15,088 nt of DNA from CAG-791 sp963657295. GTDB taxonomy: Bacteria > Bacillota > Clostridia > Lachnospirales > Lachnospiraceae. The notes under the pieces were generated by a model. It saw nothing but the letters and a program-made list of their open reading frames with translations. It ran no database searches and had not been told where the DNA came from. Below are positions 6,987 through 15,050 of the stretch, one piece after another (position 1 is the first letter of the stretch; each line of letters begins with the position of its first letter). The DNA is taken from assembly GCA_963657295.1 (NCBI GenBank), contig CAVKMX010000056.1, forward strand, positions 1-15,088, given 5' to 3'. The position numbers and the translations under genes are program-made.

Positions 6987-7000
6987 GCGGCATTCTCCTG

Positions 7001-7732
7001 TCAGGCAAAGGGATCCATCAGAATAACGGAGATATTATCCAGACCTCCATTCAAATTGGCCGTTGTGATCAACGTCCTTGCCTTCGATTCCAACGTTTCG
7101 TCTCTGCGGAGAATCTCCTGAATTTCCTCATCCTCCACCATATTCGTGAGACCGTCGGAACACATCAGGACCAGATCTCCTTCCGTCAGCTGCGTGCTGA
7201 AAAAATCAACATCCACGCCCTCTTCTGCTCCCACAGCGCGTGTAATCACATTTTTATCCGGATGATTTCTTGCCTTCTTCGCGTCCAGGCTGCCGGCCAG
7301 GATCATCTCCTCCACCAGCGAATGATCGATTGTAATCTGACGCAGGCCTCCGCTCCCAGACACATACAGTCTGCTGTCTCCCACATTGGCCGTGCGGAGC
7401 ATCCCGTCCTCCTCCACACAGGCCGCCACCACCGTCGTTCCGCAGCCGCGCAGATCATCCCGCATGTTCGCTGTCATATGCAGGGTATGATTCACCGCAT
7501 GAATGGCCTCTTCCAGAATTTCATGGACGTTGCCCTCCCGATTGGCCGCTGCCAGCCGCAGCGTCTCCCGCACGGTAAAGCGCGATGCGTAGTCCCCTGC
7601 CTTATGTCCGCCCATCCCATCGGCCAGAAGATAGAGATTCGGAAGTCTGCCGACACTTTCGTTGGTCGCGCTGACAAAATCCTGATTCATTTTTCTCCGC
7701 ATACCGATGTCGGTAATGGAAAACGACTGCAT
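7001..7732 (-). CDS. prpC: PP2C-family Ser/Thr protein phosphatase (PrpC/Stp type)
   Basis: This is the metal-dependent phosphatase that reverses the action of the adjacent PASTA kinase and usually dephosphorylates the kinase itself. The 243-residue cytoplasmic protein carries the PP2C motifs in order: TDIGMRRKMNQD (7-18, Asp18 as metal ligand), DGMGG (38-42, Asp38), GTT (98-100), NVGDSR (116-121), SDGL (192-195, Asp193) and GGLDN (229-233, Asp232). Motif 1 reads NQD rather than the commoner NED, with the metal-binding Asp kept. The length is typical of bacterial single-domain enzymes (about 240-255). It starts 6 bp after the rlmN stop, with a GGAAGGG ribosome site overlapping the end of rlmN, and ends 14 bp before the kinase gene, so the three are almost surely co-transcribed. 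Confidence 0.96.
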   Translation of the reverse strand: MQSFSITDIGMRRKMNQDFVSATNESVGRLPNLYLLADGMGGHKAGDYASRFTVRETLRLAAANREGNVHEILEEAIHAVNHTLHMTANMRDDLRGCGTTVVAACVEEDGMLRTANVGDSRLYVSGSGGLRQITIDHSLVEEMILAGSLDAKKARNHPDKNVITRAVGAEEGVDVDFFSTQLTEGDLVLMCSDGLTNMVEDEEIQEILRRDETLESKARTLITTANLNGGLDNISVILMDPFA

Positions 7733-7738
7733 GCTGTC

Positions 7739-8788
7739 TCACCCTTCCTGAATATGCCGATGCCTCAGCTGCCCGCAGGCGCCGTCAATATCCCGTCCTA
7801 ACACTCTCCTAATACTAACATTAATTCCGTGTTTTTCAAGTTTATGGCCAAAGGCCTGCACCGCCGAAAGCTCCGGCTGCAGGTAATTGCGCTCCTTGAC
7901 CGGATTCACCGGGATGAGATTCACATGGGCATGCACCATGCCGGCCAGCTCGGCCAGCTTCCTTGCATCCTCCCCGCTGTCATTCACATTCTGTATCAGG
8001 CTGTACTCAAAGGTCACCCTCCGGCCCGTCTCCCTGTAGTAGGCCATGCACGCATCCATGCATTCGCGGATGGAATACTGCTGTGCGACCGGCATGATCT
8101 GCCGTCTCTTCTCATCGTCAGAGGCATGGAGAGAGAGCGCCAGCGTAATGGACAATCCCTCTCCTGCCAGATCATAAATGCGCGGTACGATGCCGCAGGT
8201 ACTGACCGTTACATTCCGCATGGACAGATTCTGTCCGTTCCCGTCTGTCAGAATCCGCAGGAACTTCAGAAGATTCCCGTAATTGTCCAACGGCTCTCCC
8301 GTCCCCATCACGACAACGTGGGAAATCTTTTCTCCCGTAATCCGCCGTATGCTGTAGATTTCCTCCAGCATCTCCCCCGGCAGCAGATTCCTGCGGAGCC
8401 CATCCAGCGTAGAGGCACAGAATCTGCATCCCATGCGGCACCCCACCTGGGAGGACACACAGACGCTGTTGCCGAATTTATACCGCATGAAAACGCTTTC
8501 TACGGTTTCGCCGTCCGGCAGCCGGAACAGGAACTTCTGCGTTCCGTCCAGCGCGGAAATCTGACGGTCCGCCACTTTCAGCCTTGTCATGCTGTACCGC
8601 TCTGCCAGCTCTGTTTTCATCGCCGCCGGCAGATTGGTCATCGTCTCATAATCCTCCGCCAGCTGCACGTGCATCCAGCGATACACCTGCCCTGCCCGAA
8701 ATTTCGGATATCCCGCTGCGGCCAGCTCGTCGGTCAGTTCTTCCAAGGTGAGTGACTTTATGTCCTTTTTCTCTGTGCCCTGCTCCAT
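7739..8788 (-). CDS. rlmN: Dual-specificity 23S rRNA/tRNA adenine-C2 methyltransferase RlmN (radical SAM)
   Basis: RlmN methylates C2 of A2503 in 23S rRNA and A37 in some tRNAs by a radical SAM ping-pong mechanism. The 349-residue protein has an N-terminal helical domain, then the radical SAM cluster motif C-x3-C-x2-C at Cys117, Cys121 and Cys124 (VGCRMGCRFCAS). MGTGEPLDNY (161-170) binds SAM. The methyl-carrying cysteine near the C-terminus is Cys338 in GACGQLR. This motif and SSQVGC assign it to RlmN. The resistance relative Cfr is similar, but the context in this core cluster favours RlmN. AGGAGG lies only 3 nt before the ATG, a short but usable spacing. The gene is 21 bp downstream of rsmB and 6 bp upstream of the phosphatase gene. 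Confidence 0.96.
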   Translation of the reverse strand: MEQGTEKKDIKSLTLEELTDELAAAGYPKFRAGQVYRWMHVQLAEDYETMTNLPAAMKTELAERYSMTRLKVADRQISALDGTQKFLFRLPDGETVESVFMRYKFGNSVCVSSQVGCRMGCRFCASTLDGLRRNLLPGEMLEEIYSIRRITGEKISHVVVMGTGEPLDNYGNLLKFLRILTDGNGQNLSMRNVTVSTCGIVPRIYDLAGEGLSITLALSLHASDDEKRRQIMPVAQQYSIRECMDACMAYYRETGRRVTFEYSLIQNVNDSGEDARKLAELAGMVHAHVNLIPVNPVKERNYLQPELSAVQAFGHKLEKHGINVSIRRVLGRDIDGACGQLRHRHIQEG

Positions 8789-8809
8789 ATGCCTCCTGCT
8801 CCTGCTGCG

Positions 8810-10330
8810 TCACACCGGCTTGCGGAATCTTGCCATGAAAAAGCCGTCGGTTCCATGAACATCCGGAAAAAGCTGGACATGACCGCCTTCGATTCCAGGG
8901 AAATGTTCCGGAAGATACGGCTCCAGATTCTCCGGAAGGAGTCCCAGCTGTTTTTCTATGAATTCCGCCATTTTTTCATTTTCCCGCCGGTTGATGGTGC
9001 AGGTGGAATACAGGAGAATTCCTCCCGGCTTCACTGCATCTGCGGCACTTGCCGCTATCTTTCTCTGTAGATTCACAAGGGAACGAAGCTTTTGCATGTT
9101 GACATTGTACTTAATGTCCCGCTTTCTCGTCATGATCCCCAGACCGGAGCAGGGCACATCGCACAGCACCAGATCCGCCTGCCCCTTCAGATCTGCCCTT
9201 TTGTTCGAGGCATCGTTCTCCTCCACGGTTACATTGTGCAGCTTCATCCTGCCCAGGGCAGAGCGGATCCTGTCCGTCTTGTCTCTGGTCAGATCGTAGG
9301 CGTGAATCTGCGCTTCAGGAAGGAGCATGGCAGCCAGTACGGTCTTCCCTCCCGGTGCCGCGCAAAGATCATACACCTGCAGCCTTCCGGAAAGGTCCTT
9401 CCTCCGGCCGGCCAGGCCGGCCGCCTCTGCGACCAGCTGACTGGACTCGTCCTGCACCGTCCATTTCCCCTCCGCAAATCCGGGCAGACCGGCAAGCCCC
9501 GGAATGCGGGTGAGAAGATAGCTGTCCTCCGCCCATTTTCCGGGTGCAAGCTCTGCCCCGGTCTTTCGGATGGCCTCCAGCAGCTCCTCTTTCTCCGCAG
9601 CTGTCAGCTGCGGAGAAAGCCGGATGCACACCGGACGTACCTGCAGCATCGCACGGCAAAGGGGTTCCAGTCTCTCCGCCCCCAGCTGTTCCTCCCAGAG
9701 ATCCAGGATTTCCATCGGCATCGAATAACGAAGGCTCAGCTGCTGCAGCTGCGGATTCCCGCCTCCTCTTGCCGCTGCAGAGGCCTTCTGCACCCCCGTT
9801 TCCTTTTTCTGACCTGCAATTACAATGGTTGCGCTGCTGGGTCTGGTTCGAAGCGGCCTGCCTGCGGGGAAGGCCGGCGGATATTCTCTTCCCTCTGCAA
9901 GAGCGGCTGCTTTTTCTCTGCATACCGTGCGCAGAACTCCGTTGACAAAGGACGCTGATCCGGACATGCTCTTTCGCTTGCAGAGACGCACTGCTTCGTT
10001 GCAGGCAGCGTAATCCGGCACGCTGTCCATATACAGAATCTGATACAGACTCATCCGAAGGAGACAGGAAACCTCCGGCTTGCGTTTGACGGACGGGTCG
10101 GAGGCATGCGCTGCGATCAGATGATCCAATTCGATGGATCTTTCCAGCGTTCCCTCCGCAAGGCGCTTAAGAAAGGACCGCTGTGTGAGCGGTAAGCTCC
10201 CATAGCGATCCTGTGTCCGTTTGATGAGCAGATTGGTGTAGGTGCCGCGGCGCTCATGTTCCACCAGAATCTGCCACACCAGTTCCCTTACATTAACCTT
10301 TGCATTGTCCTGCTTGTTTGCTTCTTCCAT
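8810..10330 (-). CDS. rsmB: 16S rRNA (cytosine(967)-C(5))-methyltransferase RsmB
   Basis: RsmB methylates C967 of 16S rRNA (E. coli numbering) with SAM. The 506-residue product has an N-terminal NusB-like RNA-binding domain (about 12-137) and a C-terminal Rossmann methyltransferase. The latter shows DLCAAPGGKT (321-330, SAM binding), DVPCSG (391-396, Cys394) and STC (442-444), whose Cys444 is the expected nucleophile. It is about 60 residues longer than B. subtilis RsmB. The excess lies mainly between the two domains, at about 138-195, as an Ala/Gly/Arg-rich stretch without recognisable motif. The gene also contains two perfect inverted repeats (9405-9423 and 9589-9619). No good Shine-Dalgarno precedes the ATG, and it begins 21 bp after the peptidase gene, so translation may depend on coupling or on the A-rich leader. 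Confidence 0.95.
   Translation of the reverse strand: MEEANKQDNAKVNVRELVWQILVEHERRGTYTNLLIKRTQDRYGSLPLTQRSFLKRLAEGTLERSIELDHLIAAHASDPSVKRKPEVSCLLRMSLYQILYMDSVPDYAACNEAVRLCKRKSMSGSASFVNGVLRTVCREKAAALAEGREYPPAFPAGRPLRTRPSSATIVIAGQKKETGVQKASAAARGGGNPQLQQLSLRYSMPMEILDLWEEQLGAERLEPLCRAMLQVRPVCIRLSPQLTAAEKEELLEAIRKTGAELAPGKWAEDSYLLTRIPGLAGLPGFAEGKWTVQDESSQLVAEAAGLAGRRKDLSGRLQVYDLCAAPGGKTVLAAMLLPEAQIHAYDLTRDKTDRIRSALGRMKLHNVTVEENDASNKRADLKGQADLVLCDVPCSGLGIMTRKRDIKYNVNMQKLRSLVNLQRKIAASAADAVKPGGILLYSTCTINRRENEKMAEFIEKQLGLLPENLEPYLPEHFPGIEGGHVQLFPDVHGTDGFFMARFRKPV
9405..9423. repeat. GC-only inverted repeat inside rsmB
   Basis: CGGCCGGCC (9405-9413), one A, then GGCCGGCCG (9415-9423) form a perfect 9-bp palindrome with a single central base. 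It encodes part of the region just before the SAM-binding motif. It may be a chance result of GC-rich Ala/Gly/Arg codons. Confidence 0.6.
9589..9619. repeat. Perfect 15-bp inverted repeat inside rsmB
   Basis: CTTTCTCCGCAGCTG (9589-9603) is followed by one T (9604) and its exact reverse complement (9605-9619). The palindrome lies in frame within rsmB, in the part coding for LSPQLTAAEKE (about residues 238-248). Fifteen matched pairs are unlikely to occur by chance in a 15-kb window. No T-run follows, so it is not a terminator. Confidence 0.85.
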
Positions 10331-10351
10331 TGTCTGCTTTCTTTCTTATGC

Positions 10352-11062
10352 TTATCTGTTGTCTCTCCTGCGGTTCCCCTGGGTCAGCAGGATCAGCCGC
10401 AGCAGCTGCAGGATGGACGAGGCTGCCGCGGCCACATACGTCATTGCCGCGGCCCGCAGCACGGCTCTTGCCTTTCCCGTCTCGCTGTGGCCCAGAATTC
10501 CCAACTGCTCCAGCATCCCCAAGGCCCTGCGGGAGGCATTGAATTCCACCGGGAGCGTCACCAGCTGGAACAGAACACCCAGAGAAAACAGAATGACGCC
10601 GATCGTTGCAAAGGTTTCGCTCAGTCCCAGCGCAAGACTTAAAATGACAATCCAGATTCCCGCGTTGGAGCCGAAATTGGCGGCAGGCACCAGCGCTGTC
10701 CGCAGCTGCAGCGGCACATAGCCGGTCTCATGCTGCATCACGTGCCCGCATTCATGTGCTGCTACGCCAAGAGCTGCTACAGAGCGTGAGCCATAGACGG
10801 CGTCCGAGAGGTTCACCACTCCGGCAGAAGGGTCGTAATGATCCGTCAGCTGCCCGGATACATGCTGCACCTGCACGCCGGATACGCCGTTCCGTTCCAG
10901 AATTGTTCTGGCAACCTCCGCTCCGGTCATCCCGCAGGCGGCCTGCTCGGAGGAATACCTCTTATAAGCGGAGCGCACATGTACGCTGGCTGCCAGCGTC
11001 AGCAATGCACCGATCGCCACGAGGACCATGGTCGGGTCGTAATATCCATATCCGTAATACAT
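10352..11062 (-). CDS. YugP-type membrane zinc metallopeptidase (DUF/Zn_peptidase_2 family)
   Basis: This is an integral membrane protein of the neutral zinc metallopeptidase family that includes B. subtilis YugP. Its substrates are unknown to me. From the chosen start it has 236 residues and begins MYYGYGYYDPT, characteristic of the family. A first membrane helix spans about 11-27. The zinc site HECGH is at 103-107 (His103, Glu104, His107), and Glu173 in LPVEF is a candidate third ligand. Further membrane segments lie at about 134-150, 152-172 and 205-226. The frame is open six codons further to a TTG at 11080. However, the ATG at 11062 has a strong GGAGG 7 nt upstream, which decides the start. 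It lies 20 bp after fmt and 21 bp before rsmB. This position is common in clostridial versions of the cluster, and the functional reason is unclear. Confidence 0.92.
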   Translation of the reverse strand: MYYGYGYYDPTMVLVAIGALLTLAASVHVRSAYKRYSSEQAACGMTGAEVARTILERNGVSGVQVQHVSGQLTDHYDPSAGVVNLSDAVYGSRSVAALGVAAHECGHVMQHETGYVPLQLRTALVPAANFGSNAGIWIVILSLALGLSETFATIGVILFSLGVLFQLVTLPVEFNASRRALGMLEQLGILGHSETGKARAVLRAAAMTYVAAAASSILQLLRLILLTQGNRRRDNR

Positions 11063-11082
11063 TCTCTTCCTCCCTTCCAACC

Positions 11083-12105
11083 TCAGACTTTATGCGGACT
11101 TCCTGTACCGGCAGCAGCCGGTCCGGCCGCCTCCAGCAGATCTCCTGCCTGCATCCGTACACCGCGCAGGAATTCCGTCACCGGCATGCGCTTCTTTCCC
11201 TCCAACTGCAGCTCCTTTACCGAGAGGAGCCCGTCCCCCGTCTGAATGGCCAGCAGATCCTTTGCTGCCATCATGACGGTTCCCGGCTCTGCATCCTCAA
11301 GAGCACGCCGCTCTGCTGCACCGTATCCGAGTGCCTCGTACTCTGTCTCCGTCATCGGTGCTGCCATCCATATCTTCAGGAGCTTCCCTCTCCAGCCGGT
11401 ATATGCGCTGGGCCAGGGGTTCATGCCGCGCACCAGATTCCCGATGGCGTCCGCACTCCTTCTCCAGTCGATGCGGCCCATCTCCTTGCGCAGCATCCCG
11501 GCATAGCAGGATTCCTCTTCCTTCTGCGGAACCGGCGTGATGGTTCCCTTCTCAATCTCCGCCAGTGCCCGCAGGAGCAGCCCACCGCTCCTCTCAGACA
11601 GCTTCTCATACAGCGATCCCGCCGTTTCCTCCGGCTCCAGGATCACCTTCTCCTGCAGCAGGATGTCCCCGGTGTCCAGGCCCTCATTCATCTGCATAAT
11701 GGTGTTGCCGGCTTCTCTCTCGCCGTTTAACACCGCCCATTGAATCGGCGCTGCCCCGCGGTATTTCGGCAGAAGAGACCCATGGATGTTGATGCAGCCG
11801 AACCTCGGCAGCTCCAGAATTTCTTTCGGCAGAATCTGTCCGAAGGCCGCCACCACAATCACATCCGCAGCTTCCCCTGCGATCCTCTCCACGGCCTCTC
11901 TCTGCCGGACTTTCTCCGGCTGGAACACCGGAATTCCGTATTCCGATGCACAGAGCTTCACGGCAGAAGGGGCCGGACGGGAACTTCTGCCCCGCGGTCT
12001 GTCCGGCTGCGTCACTGCAAGACTGACGATATGCTGATCCGATTCTGCCAATGCCCGCAGCGCCGGCACCGCAAAATCCGGTGTTCCCATGAAAACCACC
12101 TTCAT
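11083..12105 (-). CDS. fmt: Methionyl-tRNA formyltransferase
   Basis: Fmt formylates the initiator Met-tRNA with 10-formyltetrahydrofolate, preparing it for bacterial initiation. The 340-residue protein has an N-terminal formyltransferase domain with MGTPDFAVP (6-14). The catalytic set is Asn106, His108 (CINIHGSLLPKYRGAAPIQW, 104-123) and Asp144 in NEGLDTGDI (140-148). A C-terminal OB-like tRNA-binding domain starts around residue 205 (MGRIDWRRSADAI) and includes VRGMNPWPSAYT. The length is slightly above the usual 310-320, owing to an Ala/Gly-rich tail after VRMQAGDLL. It starts 4 bp after the def stop, and its GAGGA ribosome site lies within the last codons of def. Translational coupling of the two formyl-cycle enzymes is therefore likely. 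Confidence 0.97.
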   Translation of the reverse strand: MKVVFMGTPDFAVPALRALAESDQHIVSLAVTQPDRPRGRSSRPAPSAVKLCASEYGIPVFQPEKVRQREAVERIAGEAADVIVVAAFGQILPKEILELPRFGCINIHGSLLPKYRGAAPIQWAVLNGEREAGNTIMQMNEGLDTGDILLQEKVILEPEETAGSLYEKLSERSGGLLLRALAEIEKGTITPVPQKEEESCYAGMLRKEMGRIDWRRSADAIGNLVRGMNPWPSAYTGWRGKLLKIWMAAPMTETEYEALGYGAAERRALEDAEPGTVMMAAKDLLAIQTGDGLLSVKELQLEGKKRMPVTEFLRGVRMQAGDLLEAAGPAAAGTGSPHKV

Positions 12106-12109
12106 ATGG

Positions 12110-12601
12110 TCATTCCTCGTCGTTTTCCATCAATTCCTCGTTGTCCACGAGACCTCCCTCAACCAGGTCCACATAAAGCCTGCCGTCGAGATGATCAAAC
12201 TCGTGGCACATCGCCCGGGCCAGCAATTCCGTTCCTTCCATTTCAAACGGGTGCAGCTCCCGATCCAGTGCGGCCGCTTTCACATAATTCGGTCTCGTCA
12301 CCACACCGGATTTGCCGGGTACAGAAAGACAGCCCTCATAACCCGTCTGCTCTCCGCAGGATTCCACAATCCTCGGATTGATGAACACCAGCGGCTCATT
12401 CTGCTCCGGACTGATGTCAATGACCACGATGCGCTTCAGGATTCCGACCTGCGGCCCTGCAAGGCCGACACCGTTGGCCGCATACATGGTTTCCAGCATA
12501 TTGTCGATCAGTTCCTGCAGGCGAGGCGTCATCTCCCGGACCTCCTTCGCCTTTTTGTTCAGAATCGGATCTCCTATTTCTCGAATATTCAGCAATGCCA
12601 T
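12110..12601 (-). CDS. def: Peptide deformylase
   Basis: Def removes the N-formyl group from nascent proteins, completing the cycle begun by Fmt. The 163-residue metalloenzyme shows all three family motifs: GVGLAGPQVG (44-53), EGCLSVPG (89-96) with metal ligand Cys91, and CHEFDHLDG (132-140) with ligands His133 and His137 and catalytic Glu134. The short length and acidic tail (EELMENDEE) resemble other compact clostridial deformylases. The ATG is preceded by AGGGG at 7-nt spacing. An 80-bp gap separates it from priA. That gap has a small imperfect hairpin but, read in the direction of transcription, no T-run after it, so I see no terminator and no clear promoter there. Confidence 0.97.
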   Translation of the reverse strand: MALLNIREIGDPILNKKAKEVREMTPRLQELIDNMLETMYAANGVGLAGPQVGILKRIVVIDISPEQNEPLVFINPRIVESCGEQTGYEGCLSVPGKSGVVTRPNYVKAAALDRELHPFEMEGTELLARAMCHEFDHLDGRLYVDLVEGGLVDNEELMENDEE

Positions 12602-12681
12602 TCCGTTTCCCCTGTTCTCTCAGGCTGTTTTTTCGCTCCGGCTGCTCCGTGAAGCAGGCCGGCCGCTCCCTGCCGCACCGT

Positions 12682-15006
12682 TCAGAACACATTCATCGGA
12701 TCAAAATCGAACTGGAATACGGTATCCATATCCCCGCTCTCTCCGGCCCGGTGCACCGCAGCCTCTATATTGTCTTTACAAAAGGTCAGTTTATCATAAT
12801 CCGGGCTTTTTACATAGAGAACCTGCCGGAACTCATCCCGCAGCTTCTCTACTGCCGCCGCTGCCGGACCGATGATAAGGAGCTCCTTTTCCGCAGCTCT
12901 CACCGGTTGTCCGCCGTTTCCTCCTGCCGTATGCCTGCGCTGTTCCTTCTCCCAGAGCTTCTCCAGAAGCGCTCTGGTGCTCCTGGCAAACAGCGCTGCA
13001 TGCTCCGCCGAGCCGGAAATGATCTGGATCGACAGAAGGTGCTCCGCCGGCGGAAAGCGCAGCATTTGCCGATAGTACAGCTCTTCCCGGTAGAAGCCCT
13101 CGTAATCCTGCTCCGCCGCATAACGAATGCTGTAATTCTCCGGATCATAGGTCTGCATCACCACATTTCCGGGCCTGGTTCCCCTTCCTGCCCGCCCTGC
13201 AGCCTGCGTCAGCAGCTGAAAGGTTCGTTCGGCCGCGCGGTAATCTCCCATGTGAAGCGACAAATCCGCCAGGAGAACGCCGACCAGGGTTACCTTCGGA
13301 AAATCGTGGCCCTTCACGATCATCTGGGTGCCGATGAGGATATCCGCCTCCTCGTTGGCAAAGGCAGACAGGATCTTCTCATACCCATCCTTGCTCTTCG
13401 TGGTGTCTGCGTCCATCCGGAGAATTCTGGCCTGCGGATATTCCTTTTGCAGCAGCTGCTCCGTCTGCTCTGTCCCTGCATGAAATCCGCTGATATACGG
13501 TGAGCCGCATTCCGGACATCTCTCCGGCATTCTCTCCTCATGACCGCAATAGTGGCAGAGCAGCCGTCCTCCCCCGTGAAGAGAAAGGGACACACTGCAA
13601 TGCGGGCAGACCGGGACATACCCGCAGCTCCTGCAGGATACAAAGCCGGAGAAGCCCCGCCGGTTCAGAAACAGCATGATCTGCTCCTTCTTTTCCAGCC
13701 GATCCGAAATCAGCCCTGCCAGACGTCTGGACAGGATGGAGCGGTTTCCTTCCCGCAGCTCTCTGCGCATATCCGCAATTTCCACCGACGGAAGCGTGCC
13801 TCCCGTCAGACGCCTTGTCAGCCGGTACAACCGGTACTGTCCTGTCTGTGCCCTGTAATAGGATTCCAGGGAGGGTGTGGCAGAGCCAAGGACAACAATG
13901 CCTCCATGTCTTTCCGCAATATGCTCCGCGACCTCCCGGGCGTGATATTTCGGCATTGCCTCATTTTTATAACTGCCTTCGTGCTCCTCGTCCAGAATGA
14001 TCACACCGATCCTCGGGAACGGCGTGAACAGTGCAGACCGCGGCCCGATGATCACATCGATTTCGCCTCTTCTCGCCCGCTCGAACTGATCGCTCTTTTC
14101 CCCCTCCGACAGGGTGGAATTCATCACGGAAACACGGCTGCCGAAGTGCCGATAGAAACGCAGCAGCGTCTGGTAGGTCAATGAAATTTCCGGAATCAGC
14201 ATGATCGCCTGATATCCGTCGGCCACAATCCGCTCGATGACAGAAATGTAAACCTCTGTCTTGCCGCTCCCTGTAATGCCGTGCAGCAGACTGACGCAGG
14301 GAACCGCCGCCGGGGCGTCTGCCCGGCGCCGCAGACAGAAGTCCCGGTAGACACCGTCCGACACCGCCTGCTGCTCCCCGCTCAGCTGCAGCCGCCCCTG
14401 TCCGGATGCTTCCATCTCCACCGGGTTTCGCAGGGAGGATACGGTTTCAACCGCAAGAACCCCCTTCTTCTGCAGGGAAGCGATGGTCGAGGACGTGATG
14501 TGAAGCTTCTGCCGGATGAGGCTGTAGGGCTGGCACGGGACCTGCAGCAGCTCCCGCAGCAGACGTTCTCTTGCCACCTGATGCTTCATCGCGCACTGGT
14601 GTCGCATCTTCTCTGCCTCCTGCGGTGTCAGCAGCAGCCGCACGGTCTTCTGTTCCAGAGGCTTTGCCTGGCTGCGGCTCGTCAGAACGGTCTTCAGCGC
14701 CGCCGCCAGAGTTGAGCCGTATTTTTCCTTGATCCACAGTGCCAGCTCCACCGCATTCGCGCCGGTCTCCTCCGAGCCGGCCATGGCAACTGCCTGTATT
14801 TCCTTGAGCTTGTCGTCCGGATAGCTGCAGACCTCCGTAAAATCAATGATGTATCCCTTGCGCAGGGAATTGCCCCTTCCGAACGGAACCACAACAAGAC
14901 TCCCGAGGCGCAGACTGTTCTCCAGCGCTTCGGGAATCCTGTAGGTAAAGGGCCGGTCCAGCCGGTCATGTGCAATATCGATAACTACCTGTGCGTAGCG
15001 GTGCAT
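12682..15006 (-). CDS. priA: Primosomal protein N', replication restart helicase PriA
   Basis: PriA recognises stalled forks and D-loops and reloads the replicative helicase away from oriC. The 774-residue protein has an N-terminal DNA-binding domain (MHRYAQVVIDIAHDRLDRPF), then a superfamily 2 helicase core. The core carries Walker A GITGSGKT (243-250), DEEH (339-342), GSATPS (374-379), IGTQMIVKGHDFP (558-570) and QAAGRAGRG (601-609). Eight cysteines in four CxxC pairs (458/461, 467/470, 484/487, 497/500) form the two zinc sites. A C-terminal domain ends at FQFDFDPMNVF. The frame is open to an ATG at 15048, but that one lacks a ribosome site. The ATG at 15006 has GGAG with 5-nt spacing and matches the usual family start, so I use it. 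The gene heads the visible part of the operon. An upstream gene may lie beyond the window edge. Confidence 0.96.
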   Translation of the reverse strand: MHRYAQVVIDIAHDRLDRPFTYRIPEALENSLRLGSLVVVPFGRGNSLRKGYIIDFTEVCSYPDDKLKEIQAVAMAGSEETGANAVELALWIKEKYGSTLAAALKTVLTSRSQAKPLEQKTVRLLLTPQEAEKMRHQCAMKHQVARERLLRELLQVPCQPYSLIRQKLHITSSTIASLQKKGVLAVETVSSLRNPVEMEASGQGRLQLSGEQQAVSDGVYRDFCLRRRADAPAAVPCVSLLHGITGSGKTEVYISVIERIVADGYQAIMLIPEISLTYQTLLRFYRHFGSRVSVMNSTLSEGEKSDQFERARRGEIDVIIGPRSALFTPFPRIGVIILDEEHEGSYKNEAMPKYHAREVAEHIAERHGGIVVLGSATPSLESYYRAQTGQYRLYRLTRRLTGGTLPSVEIADMRRELREGNRSILSRRLAGLISDRLEKKEQIMLFLNRRGFSGFVSCRSCGYVPVCPHCSVSLSLHGGGRLLCHYCGHEERMPERCPECGSPYISGFHAGTEQTEQLLQKEYPQARILRMDADTTKSKDGYEKILSAFANEEADILIGTQMIVKGHDFPKVTLVGVLLADLSLHMGDYRAAERTFQLLTQAAGRAGRGTRPGNVVMQTYDPENYSIRYAAEQDYEGFYREELYYRQMLRFPPAEHLLSIQIISGSAEHAALFARSTRALLEKLWEKEQRRHTAGGNGGQPVRAAEKELLIIGPAAAAVEKLRDEFRQVLYVKSPDYDKLTFCKDNIEAAVHRAGESGDMDTVFQFDFDPMNVF

Positions 15007-15050
15007 GTACTCTCCGTTGCCGCGGCCTATTCCTGTTATTAACCCCATGA

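Noticed and set aside
7739..8788. Cfr-type antibiotic resistance methyltransferase
   Set aside because: The protein has RlmN length and the GACGQLR end, and sits in the conserved housekeeping cluster.
12132..12601. Divergent third motif in peptide deformylase (CHEFDHLDG)
   Set aside because: The metal ligands and catalytic Glu are intact. Variation of the preceding residue is not evidence of altered function.
12602..12681. Promoter or terminator between priA and def
   Set aside because: The imperfect hairpin has a T-run only on the plus strand side before the stem, and no -35/-10 pair is visible in the def direction.
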